Positions 12,801 to 23,978 of a stretch of 64,000 bases of DNA are shown here, piece by piece (position 1 is the stretch's first letter; each line of letters opens with the position of its first letter). The notes below the pieces were generated by a model, which did no database searches, had not been told where the DNA came from, and worked only from the letters and a program-made list of their open reading frames with translations. Location of the stretch: assembly GCA_002946415.1 (NCBI GenBank), contig NJPS01000044.1, positions 558,001 to 622,000 of the forward strand, given 5' to 3'. The position numbers were made by a program, and so were the translations under genes. Source of the stretch: Rutstroemia sp. NJR-2017a BVV2. Its lineage: Eukaryota > Ascomycota > Leotiomycetes > Helotiales > Rutstroemiaceae.

Positions 12801-13123
12801 AAACAGCCACTTTCCTGAATGTTACGACCATAAATCTTTCATCGCCTCAGCTACCTACCACGAGTCAAAACGCTTTGGCAAATGTAGCTGCTGTGTTTGG
12901 AGGAAAAGCACGAAATCCAGCAGAAACCCTTGTGCCCGCTATACCTGTTGCAGGGGAAGATACACCAAAACCTGTCATCACGGCACCCCCCTCAGTGCTT
13001 GATCTAGTTCCTGCCGAGGCACAGATGTTCAACGCTATAAGAGACACACCTGCTATTTCCATGGTGGCTTCAATGCTGGAGATCAAGTATGCCGCAGCAG
13101 CTCCGACGGTCCTGGAGGGTTAG
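9813..13123 (+). CDS. Secreted GMC-family FAD oxidoreductase with Ser/Thr/Pro-rich tail
   Basis: Nine exons by my reading: 9813-9993, 10044-10074, 10123-10384, 10439-10568, 10616-10887, 10950-11163, 11208-11300, 11348-12015 and 12113-13123, about 953 residues. An N-terminal signal peptide (about 1-20) precedes the FAD-binding IIAGGGVSGLVVANRLS and VLVIEAGE. The GMC signatures GKGVGGGSLING and AAGNAHTPQILELSGIG are intact. Two active-site His candidates are seen in EFHGSGATSM and LPASHLQAP. Such enzymes oxidise alcohols, sugars or aryl alcohols outside the cell and yield H2O2, or reduce quinones. The catalytic part ends near residue 340 of 12113 exon entry (KAADLIKRD); about 310 further residues are Ser/Thr/Pro-rich with an 18-bp repeat. 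No clear GPI signal is visible at the C-terminus. Substrate cannot be told from sequence. Confidence 0.88.
12281..12389. repeat. 18-bp tandem repeat in the GMC tail
   Basis: About six diverged copies of an 18-bp unit resembling TCATCGGTGACTCCATCC, in frame, encoding a Ser-Ser-x-x-x-Pro repeat in the C-terminal extension of the GMC oxidoreductase. Confidence 0.8.
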
Positions 13124-13426
13124 GTCAGAAGCAGCCGGAGCGAAATCCAGTGGAAATGACATGTTGCGAATGGAGGATATCGAAATTGTAGGAGTTCTAG
13201 TTTTGTACTTTTGGGAGGTAGTAGTATTTGCACAACCAGTTTTGATCCTTTCGAGTGTCGATAGACACCGCTTCTTGTTGTAATTAAGATTATAGCTGCT
13301 GAATACATATGATACATAACTGCCAGAGTGCCTTGTGAAAATTCCCCTCAACTCCTTCGCTATGTAAATTCAATGTAAGATGTGTTATGTGCTTGGGATG
13401 ATTATATATACGAACGATTAGGCAGC
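13124..13426. other. Convergent 3' region GMC/DUF202 gene
   Basis: Short gap between convergent genes. A 64-residue plus-strand frame here has a hydrophobic segment but no supportable start or splice link. Confidence 0.4.
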
Positions 13427-14355
13427 TTAACCTCTTTTGGAGCCGGTCGCGATGAACAGTACGCAAACTGATACAATAGCAAGAGCAACTGTTGAGAGTA
13501 CCTGTGATGCACTCGGATGTCAGTAAAGGATGTCCAACGATTATGGGTGGTACTGTTGGAAAAGACATTCACTTGAACATCGTTTATCGCATCATCAATG
13601 GCTTGCAGCGCAGCCCCATCTCAACTGCGCGCAATCGCTGCCGAACTCATGGCATCTCCCTATCATCCCAGCTCTGTATCCATTTAATGGAGCTGCCGCG
13701 CCCGCAAAACAAAACGCTTCAAGCAGAACCCAACTTACACCTTGAGTCTTCCACCCACTCTGCACAATAGCAGCTCTACGACTAAATTTATTCACCGTCT
13801 TCATATAGTTTCCGAACCCCAAAGCCAAGCAAGCGAGTGACAGAATCCAGAAGGTTATGCCAAGCGGTTGCGCCATGCGGAGTTCGAGTGCGGAGGGCTG
13901 CGATTTGAGATGGAAGGAGAGGACGATGGCGAGGGAGACGACCGTCATGTATATCGAGAGGCGGAGATAAGATAGGAATGCTGAAGAGGAGGGAGGTGAA
14001 TGTTAGCTTGGGGTTCGTAAAAGGGGGGAGGAGTGGATGCGGGGGTGCATGGAATGGCGGGTGGGTAGGGGTCGTGGGCAGACAACTCACTTCTCTCATT
14101 GGCGCAATGGTCCCGACAATCACTGTCGGTGTTGTCGAAGAGAAGAGGCCCAAAGAAAGGTGGTGTGCAGAAGACTGATCGGCCATGATGTCTAGAAAGT
14201 GGCGATTGGTTAGCATTCAGAATGTCTGGAACAGAGTTGGAGGATGCCAATACATACTCCGAGACATCAACGGGCCTGGGACGATATGGAAAATGGATTG
14301 GCGTGTATTCCAGGGACCTGTTGCGCCCTTCCTCTGCTTCATGCGTGTCTGCCAT
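13427..14355 (-). CDS. DUF202 family small membrane protein
   Basis: Four exons: 14355-14258, 14191-14091, 13980-13739 and 13501-13427, about 171 residues. The conserved DUF202 block is restored only by splicing: DHCANER from exon 2 joins TFLSYLRLSIYM from exon 3, giving the family pattern ANERTFLxxLR that starts the first membrane helix. Two further helices follow, one around PLGITFWILSLACLALGFG and one in the last exon around VALAIVSVCVLFIATG. Intron 1 is 66 nt, a multiple of three without stops, so a retained form would stay in frame. The start is the ATG at 14355 (MADTHEAEEG). DUF202 proteins are of uncertain function; the Vtc1 and YidH families share this fold. Convergent with the GMC gene. 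Confidence 0.85.
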
Positions 14356-15202
14356 TGAGTTGTACAGCGGTTGAGTCAGGTTGGTCGACGACAATTGGCT
14401 GTATTTAACATGACCCTAAGTTACTTCGTATGTTTTACCCCAGATCTTCCAGCACTTTTTAGTGGGGCCAGCGCGGTACTCGGTGACTCTTTGTTCCGCT
14501 ATCATCACCGAGCAACGCAGGCGAGCAGGCGAGGCAGGGTCGTTCAAAGCTCCCAGTGGCTCGTGCACGGCTTTGATTCCATGAGGTAACAAAATCTTCA
14601 CGGTCACAAAACTCTTCCAATCTACGGAGTATTTCACAAGTCGGAGTTCGGAATATGGATCGACTTTCTTATCACGGTTTAGTCCTGGCCCAATTCCGGT
14701 TTGACACCCGCAGAAACACACACTCGTGCTCCACCTACGCACCCTGCGTAAGCAATTGGCAAATGGGCGAGTGGTTGGTTGATGTGAATCTTACTGCTCT
14801 TGGTATATTGCTATGGTGGGGTCGAACGCCGCCGGACAGCAAACCAAAGTAGGAAATGGGATGGCATGAGATATGATGGGGCAAAAACTTTCTGTACTTC
14901 GTAAGTTAAGTCTAGACTGGGTGGACAATGAAGTAAGCTTTTTTCTCCCGCAATTGAGCTTTCTTCTTTATCTGCTTGCTTTCCACTACTCTTATCGTTT
15001 TCTCTGTACGAATATCTATCTCATTTTGAGTGAATCGCTCTTAGGGCTTTCACTAATCTTTTGAGAGACTGATCAATCTTCTGCGGTGGCTAAATCGCCA
15101 TCTTGAGGGAGTGGCCAAGATTTACATATAAGGATCTCCCATTCGGCAAAAGGTTCTATTCATTGGATATTCAGGGTCTGGCAGGAGAACTGAGAAGCGA
15201 CA
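14356..15202. other. Divergent intergenic region DUF202/MATE
   Basis: Upstream region of both genes. It contains pyrimidine-rich stretches (14940-15060) that look like a promoter or leader. No gene recognised. Confidence 0.5.
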
Positions 15203-17330
15203 ATGTCGTTTCCTACGCCGATCAAATCTGGCGACGAGAGATATGGCTCAATCGGCAGGTCTCCTTTCAACAACTCACTGTTAGTTGGCTCTCCGATAGC
15301 ACAAGAGTCACTCGCCCGCGATCTTGCAGAATATCCCGCCGACGAGATAGAGAGCACATCCCAATATGATTCTGAAGATGAATCGTCCGAAGCTTCAACT
15401 GTTCGATTAGAAGAGAGTCAGCACTCCATGACACATTCATACAGAAGGCCAAGCTTTGTGGCATTTGGTGGCACACGTCCAGCGGTGACGCCTCAGTTCA
15501 GAGAGACGACATTTTTGTCCAAGAAGGAAAGACATGAAACGAGGAATGAGGAGAGAAGTCTTCTGAGGGATAACCATCTGGCTCCACCAAAACACCCTCA
15601 GCCACCAAAACGAAGCGCCTTGAATAAGCTGTACAGAAAGCTATTCAGTACGAAGATACCTAAACATGTCGGAGACGAAGAGTCCGGACCGCTTTCAGAA
15701 ACTTCTGCACTGCTACCCAACGGACAACCAGAATCCACACGATCTCGCCACGAAAGGTTAAATCGGCAATGGGAGGAGGCGGTTGCAGCAGGAAAGATCA
15801 AAACCACATGGCAAAGAGAGGCAAAGACACTTTGGAGATATTCGAGCCCTCTGGTCGTTACATTCGTTCTGCAATATTCCCTGACGGTCGCGAGTATATT
15901 TACAGTTGGACATCTTGGAAAGGTAGAACTGGGCGCAGTCAGTTTGGCCAGTATGACAGCGAATATAACTGGGTACGCGATTTATCAAGGGCTGGCAACG
16001 AGTTTGGATACACTGTGTGCACAGGCATATGGTTCTGGGAGGAAAGCACTGGTCGGGTTGCAGCTGCAGAGAATGCTGTGGTTTCTTTGGGCTCTCACAA
16101 TTCCGATCGGCATACTTTGGTTGAGTGCCGAGAAGATCTTGGAGCATATTGTGCCGGAAAAACGATCTGCTGAGCTTGCAGGCCTTTATTTGAGAGTTCT
16201 GCTCATCGGAGCTCCTGGATTTGCGGCCTTCGAGAGTGGGAAAAGATTTGTACAAGCCCAGGGTCTGTTTTCAGCTACGACTTACGTCCTACTGATCTGC
16301 GCGCCTCTGAATGCATTCCTTAATTGGTTGTTCGTGTGGAAGTTCGAGTGGGGGTTTATTGGAGCTCCGATTGCTGTGGCTGTTACCGACAATTTGCTAC
16401 CACTGCTTCTGTTCCTCTATGTCCGGTTCATTGACGGAGCAGATTGTTGGGATGGCTTCACCCGAAGGGCCTTCCACAACTGGGGTGAGTCTTCGCACTA
16501 GAAATTGAGGTTTAATTTATTAAATGCTAACATTGCTCAGGTCCTATGATCAAGCTGGCTTTGCCTGGACTCATCATGGTGGAGGCAGAATACTTAGCAT
16601 TCGAAGTCCTTACTCTAGCTGCCAGTTACTTCTCTGTGACTCACTTGGCCGCGCAGAGTATCCTTTCTACTCTGACGGCTTTGACGTTCCAGATACCATT
16701 CTCGATTTCCATTGCTGCTTCAACGCGTGTAGCCAATCTCATCGGCGCTACACTTTCAGATGCAGCCAAAACCAGCGCCAAAGTGGTGAGTAGCACCCCG
16801 TTGTTATTTTCTGCATATATATCCCGATAGTTTCGCTAACACATATGATAGGCAATCTATGCAGCATGCCTGGTAGGAGTCCTAAACGTTATCCTCCTCT
16901 CCTCTCTCCGCAACTTCATCCCTCAACTCTTTACCGACGACTACGACGTCATCCTTCTCGTCTCTCAGGTCCTCCCTCTCTGTGCCGCCTTCCAGCTCTT
17001 CGATGCGTTATCCGCAAACTGCAGCGGGCTTCTGCGTGGTCTGGGTCGACAGGAAATCGGCGGCTATGTGAATATTTTCTGCTACTATGTTTTAGCCATG
17101 CCCATATCGTTCGGAACGGCCTTTGGACTAGGTTGGCAACTGCAGGGACTGTGGTTGGGAGTTGCATTGGCGCTTGGTTTGGTCGCTGCGATAGAAGGAT
17201 GGTTTTTATGGAGAATGAATTGGGAAACTGCTGTTGAGGTGAGTTTGCTTATGTTTACCCACTGGTTTTGTTCACGACTGACTGAATGTTCTCTCTCTAG
17301 GCGGCGCAGAATAGAAATGCAGCAGGGTAG
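15203..17330 (+). CDS. MATE family transporter
   Basis: Four exons: 15203-16484, 16541-16785, 16852-17238 and 17301-17330, about 647 residues. MATE proteins export organic cations and drugs by H+ or Na+ antiport. The first ~210 residues are a hydrophilic, Ser/Arg-rich cytoplasmic leader. After that come repeated hydrophobic helices in two MatE halves, with family-like blocks such as GLATSLDTLCAQAYGSG and LSANCSGLLRGLGRQ. All exon junctions keep frame with GTGAGT-type donors; the last exon encodes only nine residues (AAQNRNAAG). Length and topology match fungal MATE proteins, which are usually placed in vacuolar or plasma membrane. The target compound is unknown. Confidence 0.93.
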
Positions 17331-18108
17331 TGAGAAGCGATACTAGATTCTCCGGGACTTTCTTCACAGTTTTAAACGGGGTTGGCGTTGGCTCGTTGGT
17401 TAAAAGTGCGATTTCCTTTATATATGTCATGGGGTTTATTTGGGGACATTTGTCTATTAGGTTTGAGTTATGATGAGAATCTTGATATAGATCATGCATG
17501 AGTCGATACCCCAGTCTGCAACGAATGAAAATAAACCAAATGTTGAAGTTTCCTAGACTTTATGTGTGGCATATGTGATGAAATCGAGACTTGAGGGTGC
17601 CCTGTAGAGCTCGGAGCTCGAGACCTTTTGAAGGTAGATGCAAAGCATGAGATATAATCACTTGAGTTACGCCTGGTGGCAGTAACTAAATATATCTAAT
17701 TTGTAGATATGAAGGTAATGCTCATGCGTTCCTCGTCTGAGCTAGGTACTTTAAGCCTCACGCGGAATGACCTGCCCTGGCATGTGAGTCTATGTTGAAG
17801 TTGATTATTTCTCCTGCGCTCTCCTGCGCCTTTCGATTTTTCTGTCTCCTTCCTATTTAGACATGATATCCAACCGACTCTCCAAATCTTCAAACATCCT
17901 CCATGTATATCTCATCTCACCAACGCGGTGACGCGTATTCAAGAATATTATACTAAAACCTGCACGCTTTTCACCACGTATCCAACGAAAAGTCCTCGCC
18001 AAAGCACCGAAGAAAGATAAAAAGGAACTTCTTTGTCCCCCTGCTCAAAAGCATAGGAAAGAGCCGATAAAAACTAGACTCAAGTCATCCCCGACACACC
18101 CGTCTCTA
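17331..18108. other. Convergent 3' region MATE/MFS
   Basis: AT-rich spacer between convergent genes; no ORF with family features, no RNA gene seen. Confidence 0.5.
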
Positions 18109-20150
18109 CTACGCGCGGTGTCCCAATTTCGGCAGTCTAATCTTCAGTGTGATGAAGAACGCCACCACCGATAGCACAGCCGCGAGCACAAATGTAGCTC
18201 TAAGCGATTGTGCATATGAATCCACCACTTGATCTCTGTAATGTTTTTCCAGTCCCGCAATAGCTTGGACGGAAGAACGTACTGCTTCGATGACCTAACT
18301 TTTGCGTCAGCTTTTCTCTCTCTTCTAGTTTCAAACCAAGACGTCAAGTCATGAGAGATATTTCATGAAACCGACGGAAAATACATACCTTCTGCTTATC
18401 CGGGCCCGTAACATTCTCCTCCAAAAATACCAACAATGAATTCTGCACCACCAAGCTACTGACCGCCACTCCCAGCACCTGTCCCAAGGACCTCCACAAA
18501 ACCAACGTTGTCGTAACAACCGCCTGTTCGCTCTGATCGCTCACCGCCAAAACAGCCATGAACGTACCGGGGAAGACAAAGCCCTGACCCATACTACTAG
18601 GAATAAGCAGCAGGACGTAAGTCCAATCGGGCAGGTGACGATTCATCCATGCTAGCGCTACGGTACCGATAATAGCTAAGACGGTACCGGCAAGCAGAGG
18701 GGCTTTAAGTTCGCGGGTCCAGGTAATGAGGAAGCCGGTCAGTGTGCCAATGGAAGAGGCAGCGAGAGAGGGGACAATGAGGCGGAGACCCGAGGCAGTG
18801 GGGGTTTCGAGGAGGACGGCTTGGAAGTAGAGGGGGATGTTGAAGAGGACGCCGTTAATTACTACGGCGCCGAGAGAGTTGGCGAGGATGAGGCCTGCAC
18901 GGGGGTTGCGGGTTAGGAGGGAGAGAGGCATGATTGGATGGGAGGCATGGTATTGGGTCCTAACGAAGATAGGCAAGCAGATGACGGTGAGAACGATGAA
19001 TGTTATGATCATTGGGTGAGACCATGGGAGGACGTTGCCGCCGAGATTCTGTAAAGATTAGTCTATGAGAGCACGTTGAAGTGAGAGCACCTACTATAGC
19101 CAGGATGAAGAAGGTGACAGTGCTTGTCAGAAAGAAAGATCCCTTGTAGTCAAAAACTCTCAGAGACTCTCTTATTGTCTTGTGTTCCTTACTACGTCCC
19201 AATGTACTCGGAACCGTGAAGTAGGAAACAAACCAACAAATCACCAGACCAGGAACCTGGACACCAAATTCCCAACGCCATCCAAGGTGATCCGCGATTG
19301 CACCCCCGAGAGCCGCACCAGCCGCAGAACCAAGTCCGTACATGATATTGAGGTATGATTGGTAAGCACCACGGGTTTCGATCGGTATGAGATCACTCGT
19401 GATGATTGAACCCATTGAAATCATCCCACCTGCTCCAAAACCACATACTGCTCGCGCAACGATGAAACTGGTCATACTTTGAGCTAGAGCACACCATATA
19501 GTTGCCAGCACGAAGATTGCCAGACTGAAGAGGTATGGCAGCTTTCTTCCCGTGGCATCTGAAAGACGACCGAAAATCGGTTGAAAACTTGTCGATGTAA
19601 GTAGAAATGCGGTGGACAACCACGACGCACTGTTGGAAGAATGGAAGTATGAAGTGATGACCGGATGACTTGAAACCATAATGGTAGAGTCAAATGAAGA
19701 CAGAGTAAACGACAATAGAATACCGCCGAAAATGAGCCAAAATCTCTTCACACCTACACCACCCAAATACTGTGACCTGGGAGAATCACCTCCTTCGTCC
19801 GGCGGGCCCTCATGAGAAGTTGTGTTTGGTAATAACTTTCTCGTCGTGCTGTCAGGGCTGGATGTACGAGAACCTCTTTTGGCATGATGTACTTGAGTAC
19901 TTCGAAGCATTGAGGTCTCTTGCGATTGAGCTTCAATTCCTAGACCGCCGTGGAAGGACGTAGACCTTGAAAGCATGAGATCAAACTCATTTGGGTCAAC
20001 GTCAGTCTCATTGGATTCATCGTCGGCCAATACTCCGTCAATCGTCGCCGTTCCATTTCTTGAGTTCGGATGAAGCAACGGAGTATGCTCGTTAGCAGGA
20101 TCAATTGCTAAGGTGTTTGCACCATTCTCGCCGTGGTGACTGTCCGCCAT
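18109..20150 (-). CDS. MFS transporter, VBA/Fnx1-like (DHA2 type)
   Basis: Three exons: 20150-19095, 19048-18389 and 18294-18109, about 633 residues. The sequence resembles the vacuolar basic amino acid transporter and Fnx1 group of DHA2 drug:H+ antiporters. A ~150-residue hydrophilic leader contains an acidic dileucine-like EHTPLL, the kind of signal found on vacuolar proteins. The first helix has the family block SSFDSTIMVSSHPVI, and the loop-2 motif appears as GRLSDATGRK. Many membrane helices follow; the last exon supplies the final helix and a basic tail. An upstream in-frame ATG at 20255 would add a hydrophobic 35-residue extension that does not fit the family, so I prefer the ATG at 20150. 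Confidence 0.9.
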
Positions 20151-21000
20151 GTTGCTGCTGCGAACGAGATGGATTAGTTGGGAGAGAATGAGGAAGAGAT
20201 CGAGAGCTATAGCCAAGACAGCGAAATTGGAGTCATAACGTGGTTGATCAGTCATGTCAAACCTGGCTAATTACTTTGCTGACTGAGACTACTCCAAATA
20301 CGTAAAATGTAGGAGATTGCTATCCTTGTGACCGATGAGCTTGACTCTGTAACACGCATGTAGTAGTTATGTCTTTCGGGGAAGACTGAGAGCCCCAGAG
20401 GACCCCGAATGGTTCAATAGAAGAACCATGTTCCAAGCAGCAAATGCAACTAGAGAAAGGCGATAAGGGTTGCCAGGTTAGGCGTAATGCAAAGGCGCAA
20501 TGATTTGAACGAGCTTCGTGACGACGAACCAATCAGAGTGCAAACGGTGAATCTAGAAGCACCAACTTCCCCACGCAAAGAAAATAAACAAAGAACATAC
20601 CTTTTTCTTGATAGCACTAATAGCACCACTTACGAGGCCTGCATGTGGAAAATATCTGTATGCGGACAGGCTACTAACCAAGCTGTGTATTGTGTGTTGA
20701 TAGTTTTGTGAATTGAGGGAGGACGACGACACCAAGAGCTGTTTGACTTTCCAATTAGGAAGTTGGACCCCGGACCCTATTGGGCGCCGCGCCACTTACG
20801 ACAAAAGCGTTGGCAGATCCTCGGGCCGATCGTTATCGATAAGAAAATGTCAAAAGGTTTATCAGATTGGCCTCCTCCAACATAACATCAACTTATCCGC
20901 AAGATTCATAGACTCTCCTACCATAGTTATTCAATCGCTCAAATCGTTCAAAGCCTAAGCATACACCTGCTCGTTGAGATCCTTAAAGTCCACTTCAGCA
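20151..21000. other. Divergent intergenic region MFS/amidotransferase
   Basis: No supported gene. A short palindromic TTATCGATAAG lies at about 20834-20844; its role, if any, is unknown. Confidence 0.5.
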
Positions 21001-21805
21001 ATGCCGCAACCACCCCTCCGAATCGCCATCCTCGAATGCGACACCCCTCTTCAAAACACCAATCTCAAATACGGAGGCTACGGCGGCGTCTTTACTTCCC
21101 TCCTTCATAAAGCCGCGACATCTCTGACACCTCCTCTGTCAACTTCGGACCTGGATATCACCAAATTCGACGTAGTCACCGCGCAAGAATATCCTTCCCT
21201 GTCGTCGATAGATGCCATCTTGATAAGCGGCTCGAGACATACATCATTCGATGACGATCCATGGATATTGAAGTTGGTTGATTTCGTAAAAGAGATTTTG
21301 GCACAGGATAGAGTTAGGATAATAGGTGTATGTTTTGGGCATCAGGTTGTGGGCAGGGCAATGGGTATGAAGGTTGGGAGGAGCGATAAGGGGTGGGAGG
21401 TCAGTGTAACGGATGTGGATTTGACGGAGAAGGGCAAGGAGATATTCGGGAAGAAGGATCTGGTTTGTTATCCCTGAATATCAAAAATTGACATGTGGCT
21501 AACTGGATTTGCAGAAAATATTCCAGATGCATAAAGATATCGTTTATGAGTATCCTAAGGATGTGGAACACTTGGCATATAACGGGAAGTGTGCAGTGCA
21601 AGGAATGTATAAGAAGGGGAAGGTAATTACCGTGCAAGGACATCCGGAATTCACAGAAGAGATTGTGAGGGAACTTCTAGAGGCAAGACGTGCTTCGGGT
21701 GTCCTAAACGATGAAATCTACAACGGGGGAATAGAAAATGTGGACAGGAGTCATGATGGTGTTGTAGTGGCACAAGCATTTCTAAAGTTCGTCATGGAAG
21801 ATTAG
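21001..21805 (+). CDS. Class I glutamine amidotransferase-like protein
   Basis: Two exons, 21001-21462 and 21515-21805, 250 residues. The fold is that of GATase class I, related to the amidotransferase half of GMP synthase and to yeast YLR126C. The nucleophile elbow is GVCFGHQVVGRAMG with its Cys, and the partner His and Glu lie in QGHPEF. An oxyanion-type ISGSRHTSFDD block sits earlier. It is a stand-alone domain with no synthetase part, so ammonia transfer or peptidase-type hydrolysis of a glutamyl substrate is possible; the substrate is not evident. The start is the ATG at 21001 (MPQPPLRIAILECD). Confidence 0.9.
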
Positions 21806-22237
21806 ATCTAAAGGTATGCATCTCAAACGTTGGATATCCGCTAAGATAGAAGATTGCAATAGAAGGATACCCATGAATGTCCACTTCCTCAGCAGAGTAT
21901 ACGCCGCGTTTGTGATGCCCTTCCTGGCAATTCAGACATTGCCCTTCACATGGATGATGTCCCACTTAACGAATCCCGCTCTCAACCGACTTAAACCTAC
22001 CAAGATCATCAAGCTTCGACAAATAGCTGCTTCACTCTCCGTGATTGCTTTCGGAATGTCCAGCATGGAAGTCCGAGTATGGGAAGCACCAGTGTAAAAA
22101 TGTGAAAATGAACTGGGAAAACGAATTGTGTATACACGGCCATTTAAGTTATTATACCATATCGAATGTAATTATGTAACAAAAGGCTTGTCAACGCTTC
22201 CAAAGGTCTAAGACATATATCAATAACCACACAATAT
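21806..22237. other. Convergent 3' region amidotransferase/S1 nuclease
   Basis: Contains a 93-residue open frame (21816-22097) with a hydrophobic centre but no known family; most likely untranslated sequence. Confidence 0.4.
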
Positions 22238-23623
22238 CTACAGCTCCTCCCTTTCATCACCAGCAATCATGTCCAGCCAAGCCGCAAGTCTACCAGGCGA
22301 GTTAGCATCTCTCCTGAAGTCACCTACACCATAAAACTCACCTATACCCCGCCCTCGCAACCTGCAACTGCACAACCGGCACCCCATTCTCATAATACTC
22401 CCCACTCAACTCCTTCCCCAGTACCCCCTCCGCTCCCTCCGGCATAACCGTCGTACAAATAAAAGCATTCGCCTCATTTGCCCAAGCGAGCGACGTCGTG
22501 ATCGGATCCCTGATATCCATACCCTCGAGCCATGATTCAGCTTGAGAGGCATAGACACCGCTTTTGATCGCGATGGTTAGTGCGTTTGCCCAGGCGTGAG
22601 CGTCGGCCATCGAGTAGCCTCCGATGAGTTTTTCGGGGATAGATGTATCCCATACATGGTGCAGATTGGTGGAGGTTCCGGTGAAGTTCACGCGGATGCC
22701 GTTTCCGCCTTGAGAGATGTTTTCGTCGTGGAGGGGTTGGTGGATGTCGCCTACGAACTGCGGGCTGGGTGAGTGAAGGGACGGGAAGGGTTAGAGGCTG
22801 GGATACTTACGTGGACGATGAACTAGGAGGCTGTGTTAGATGGTCTTTGGAGCGATTGGTAGGCTGGATATACGTACCTTAGCAGCGATGTATTGGTTGT
22901 ATTTCGTCGTATCAGGGCTAAGCAATTGGTTCGTCTAACCATTTTGTTAGAACAAAGATTCCATGCCATCTCTCCTTGTGTCTCGGATCTTAGACAATCT
23001 CTTGGATTCCATTCCATCTCCACAGACCTATCATCAAATGGAAATATGGCGATACCGAACAACAATCACACTGGCCCATTCAGCACTCACTTGAAGATGC
23101 CAAGTCCAGACGGTGGACTTTCGTCCCATATGTGCTTGAATTCAGAACTCACAAAATTCTGTATAGCCGCCACTACACAACCTTTCTCCCCGCAATCTCT
23201 TGCATACTTCACTCCACAAGCTAGGATAAGAATCAGCAAAAGTCAAACTTCATTCTCCTGTTCCGCACTAATCCCACTCTTCCCAAATCCCTCTCCTTTC
23301 TTTCCCTCCCCTTATCCTCCTCCAAACTTCACGCAAAAGAATCCCAAAAACTCACATCTCGGCACATCATCCTCGGCATCAATAAAATGCAACACCGCCG
23401 AATACTTCCCCGCCTCCGTATACCGATAGCTATCCGCCCACGTCGCCACGCCTGCTAGATACGCATCCGTTTTATTATTCAGCAATGTCTGGAAATAGGT
23501 TTCCGTGCTGGGACTGACGAAGTTGCTTGCTAGGTAGGCGATGGTTTGGTGGCCTAGGGTGCCCCATGCTAGAGTTTGGGGGAGGAGAGGGAGGAGTAGG
23601 AGAGGGATGGACAGGGGACGCAT
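22238..23623 (-). CDS. Secreted S1/P1-type zinc nuclease
   Basis: Six exons by my reading: 23623-23356, 23220-23153, 22934-22878, 22822-22811, 22757-22342 and 22289-22238, 290 residues. S1/P1 enzymes are extracellular trinuclear-zinc nucleases that degrade single-stranded nucleic acid and remove 3'-phosphates. A signal peptide ends at Ala19, so the mature chain begins with Trp20, the N-terminal Trp that itself binds zinc. Other ligands of the P1 pattern are seen: His25 (WGTLGH), Asp in TWADSYR, His in VLHFID, then His-x3-Asp-x5-His across FIVH|FVGDIHQPLH, and His/Asp in LHHVWD. Exon 4 is only 12 nt and encodes FIVH. Intron 2 is the longest (218 bp) and the least certain boundary. Confidence 0.88.
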
Positions 23624-23978
23624 TTTGTAGCGGTTTGTGTTGGTAGTGAGTTTGAAGTTTTTAGGGACGACAGTGGATGTGGTTGTTTTATATCATTCTT
23701 GGGAAGGGTGGAGTGCTGTGCTGTTGAGCTAGATTCAGATAATGTGATGATTTATTTGATGGAGAGTAATGGAAATGATTGGTGGTTGATGCTTGTTGTC
23801 GAGACAATAAGTAGCAGGTGGACCTCCCGAGCCAATCAGAACATCGAGCACGATCCAGCATCCCGACACGGGACAAACAGTGTCAGCTGAAGCCATAAAC
23901 TATCGATAAGATGCCTACCTTTAGATATTTTCATTACAGGGTATCGAGAAGAAGCTATTCATACAAATCATGCATACA
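23624..23978. other. Intergenic region S1 nuclease/ATP25
   Basis: Upstream of the nuclease and downstream of ATP25. Nothing recognisable. Confidence 0.5.

Noticed and set aside
13089..13283. Hydrophobic frame that could give the GMC protein a GPI-like end
   Set aside because: No donor/acceptor pair joins it to the last GMC exon in frame.
20151..20255. Upstream start at 20255 for the VBA-like MFS gene
   Set aside because: The added segment is hydrophobic and does not fit the hydrophilic leader of this family.
21816..22097. 93-residue frame after the amidotransferase
   Set aside because: No family, no splice partner; more likely 3' untranslated sequence.
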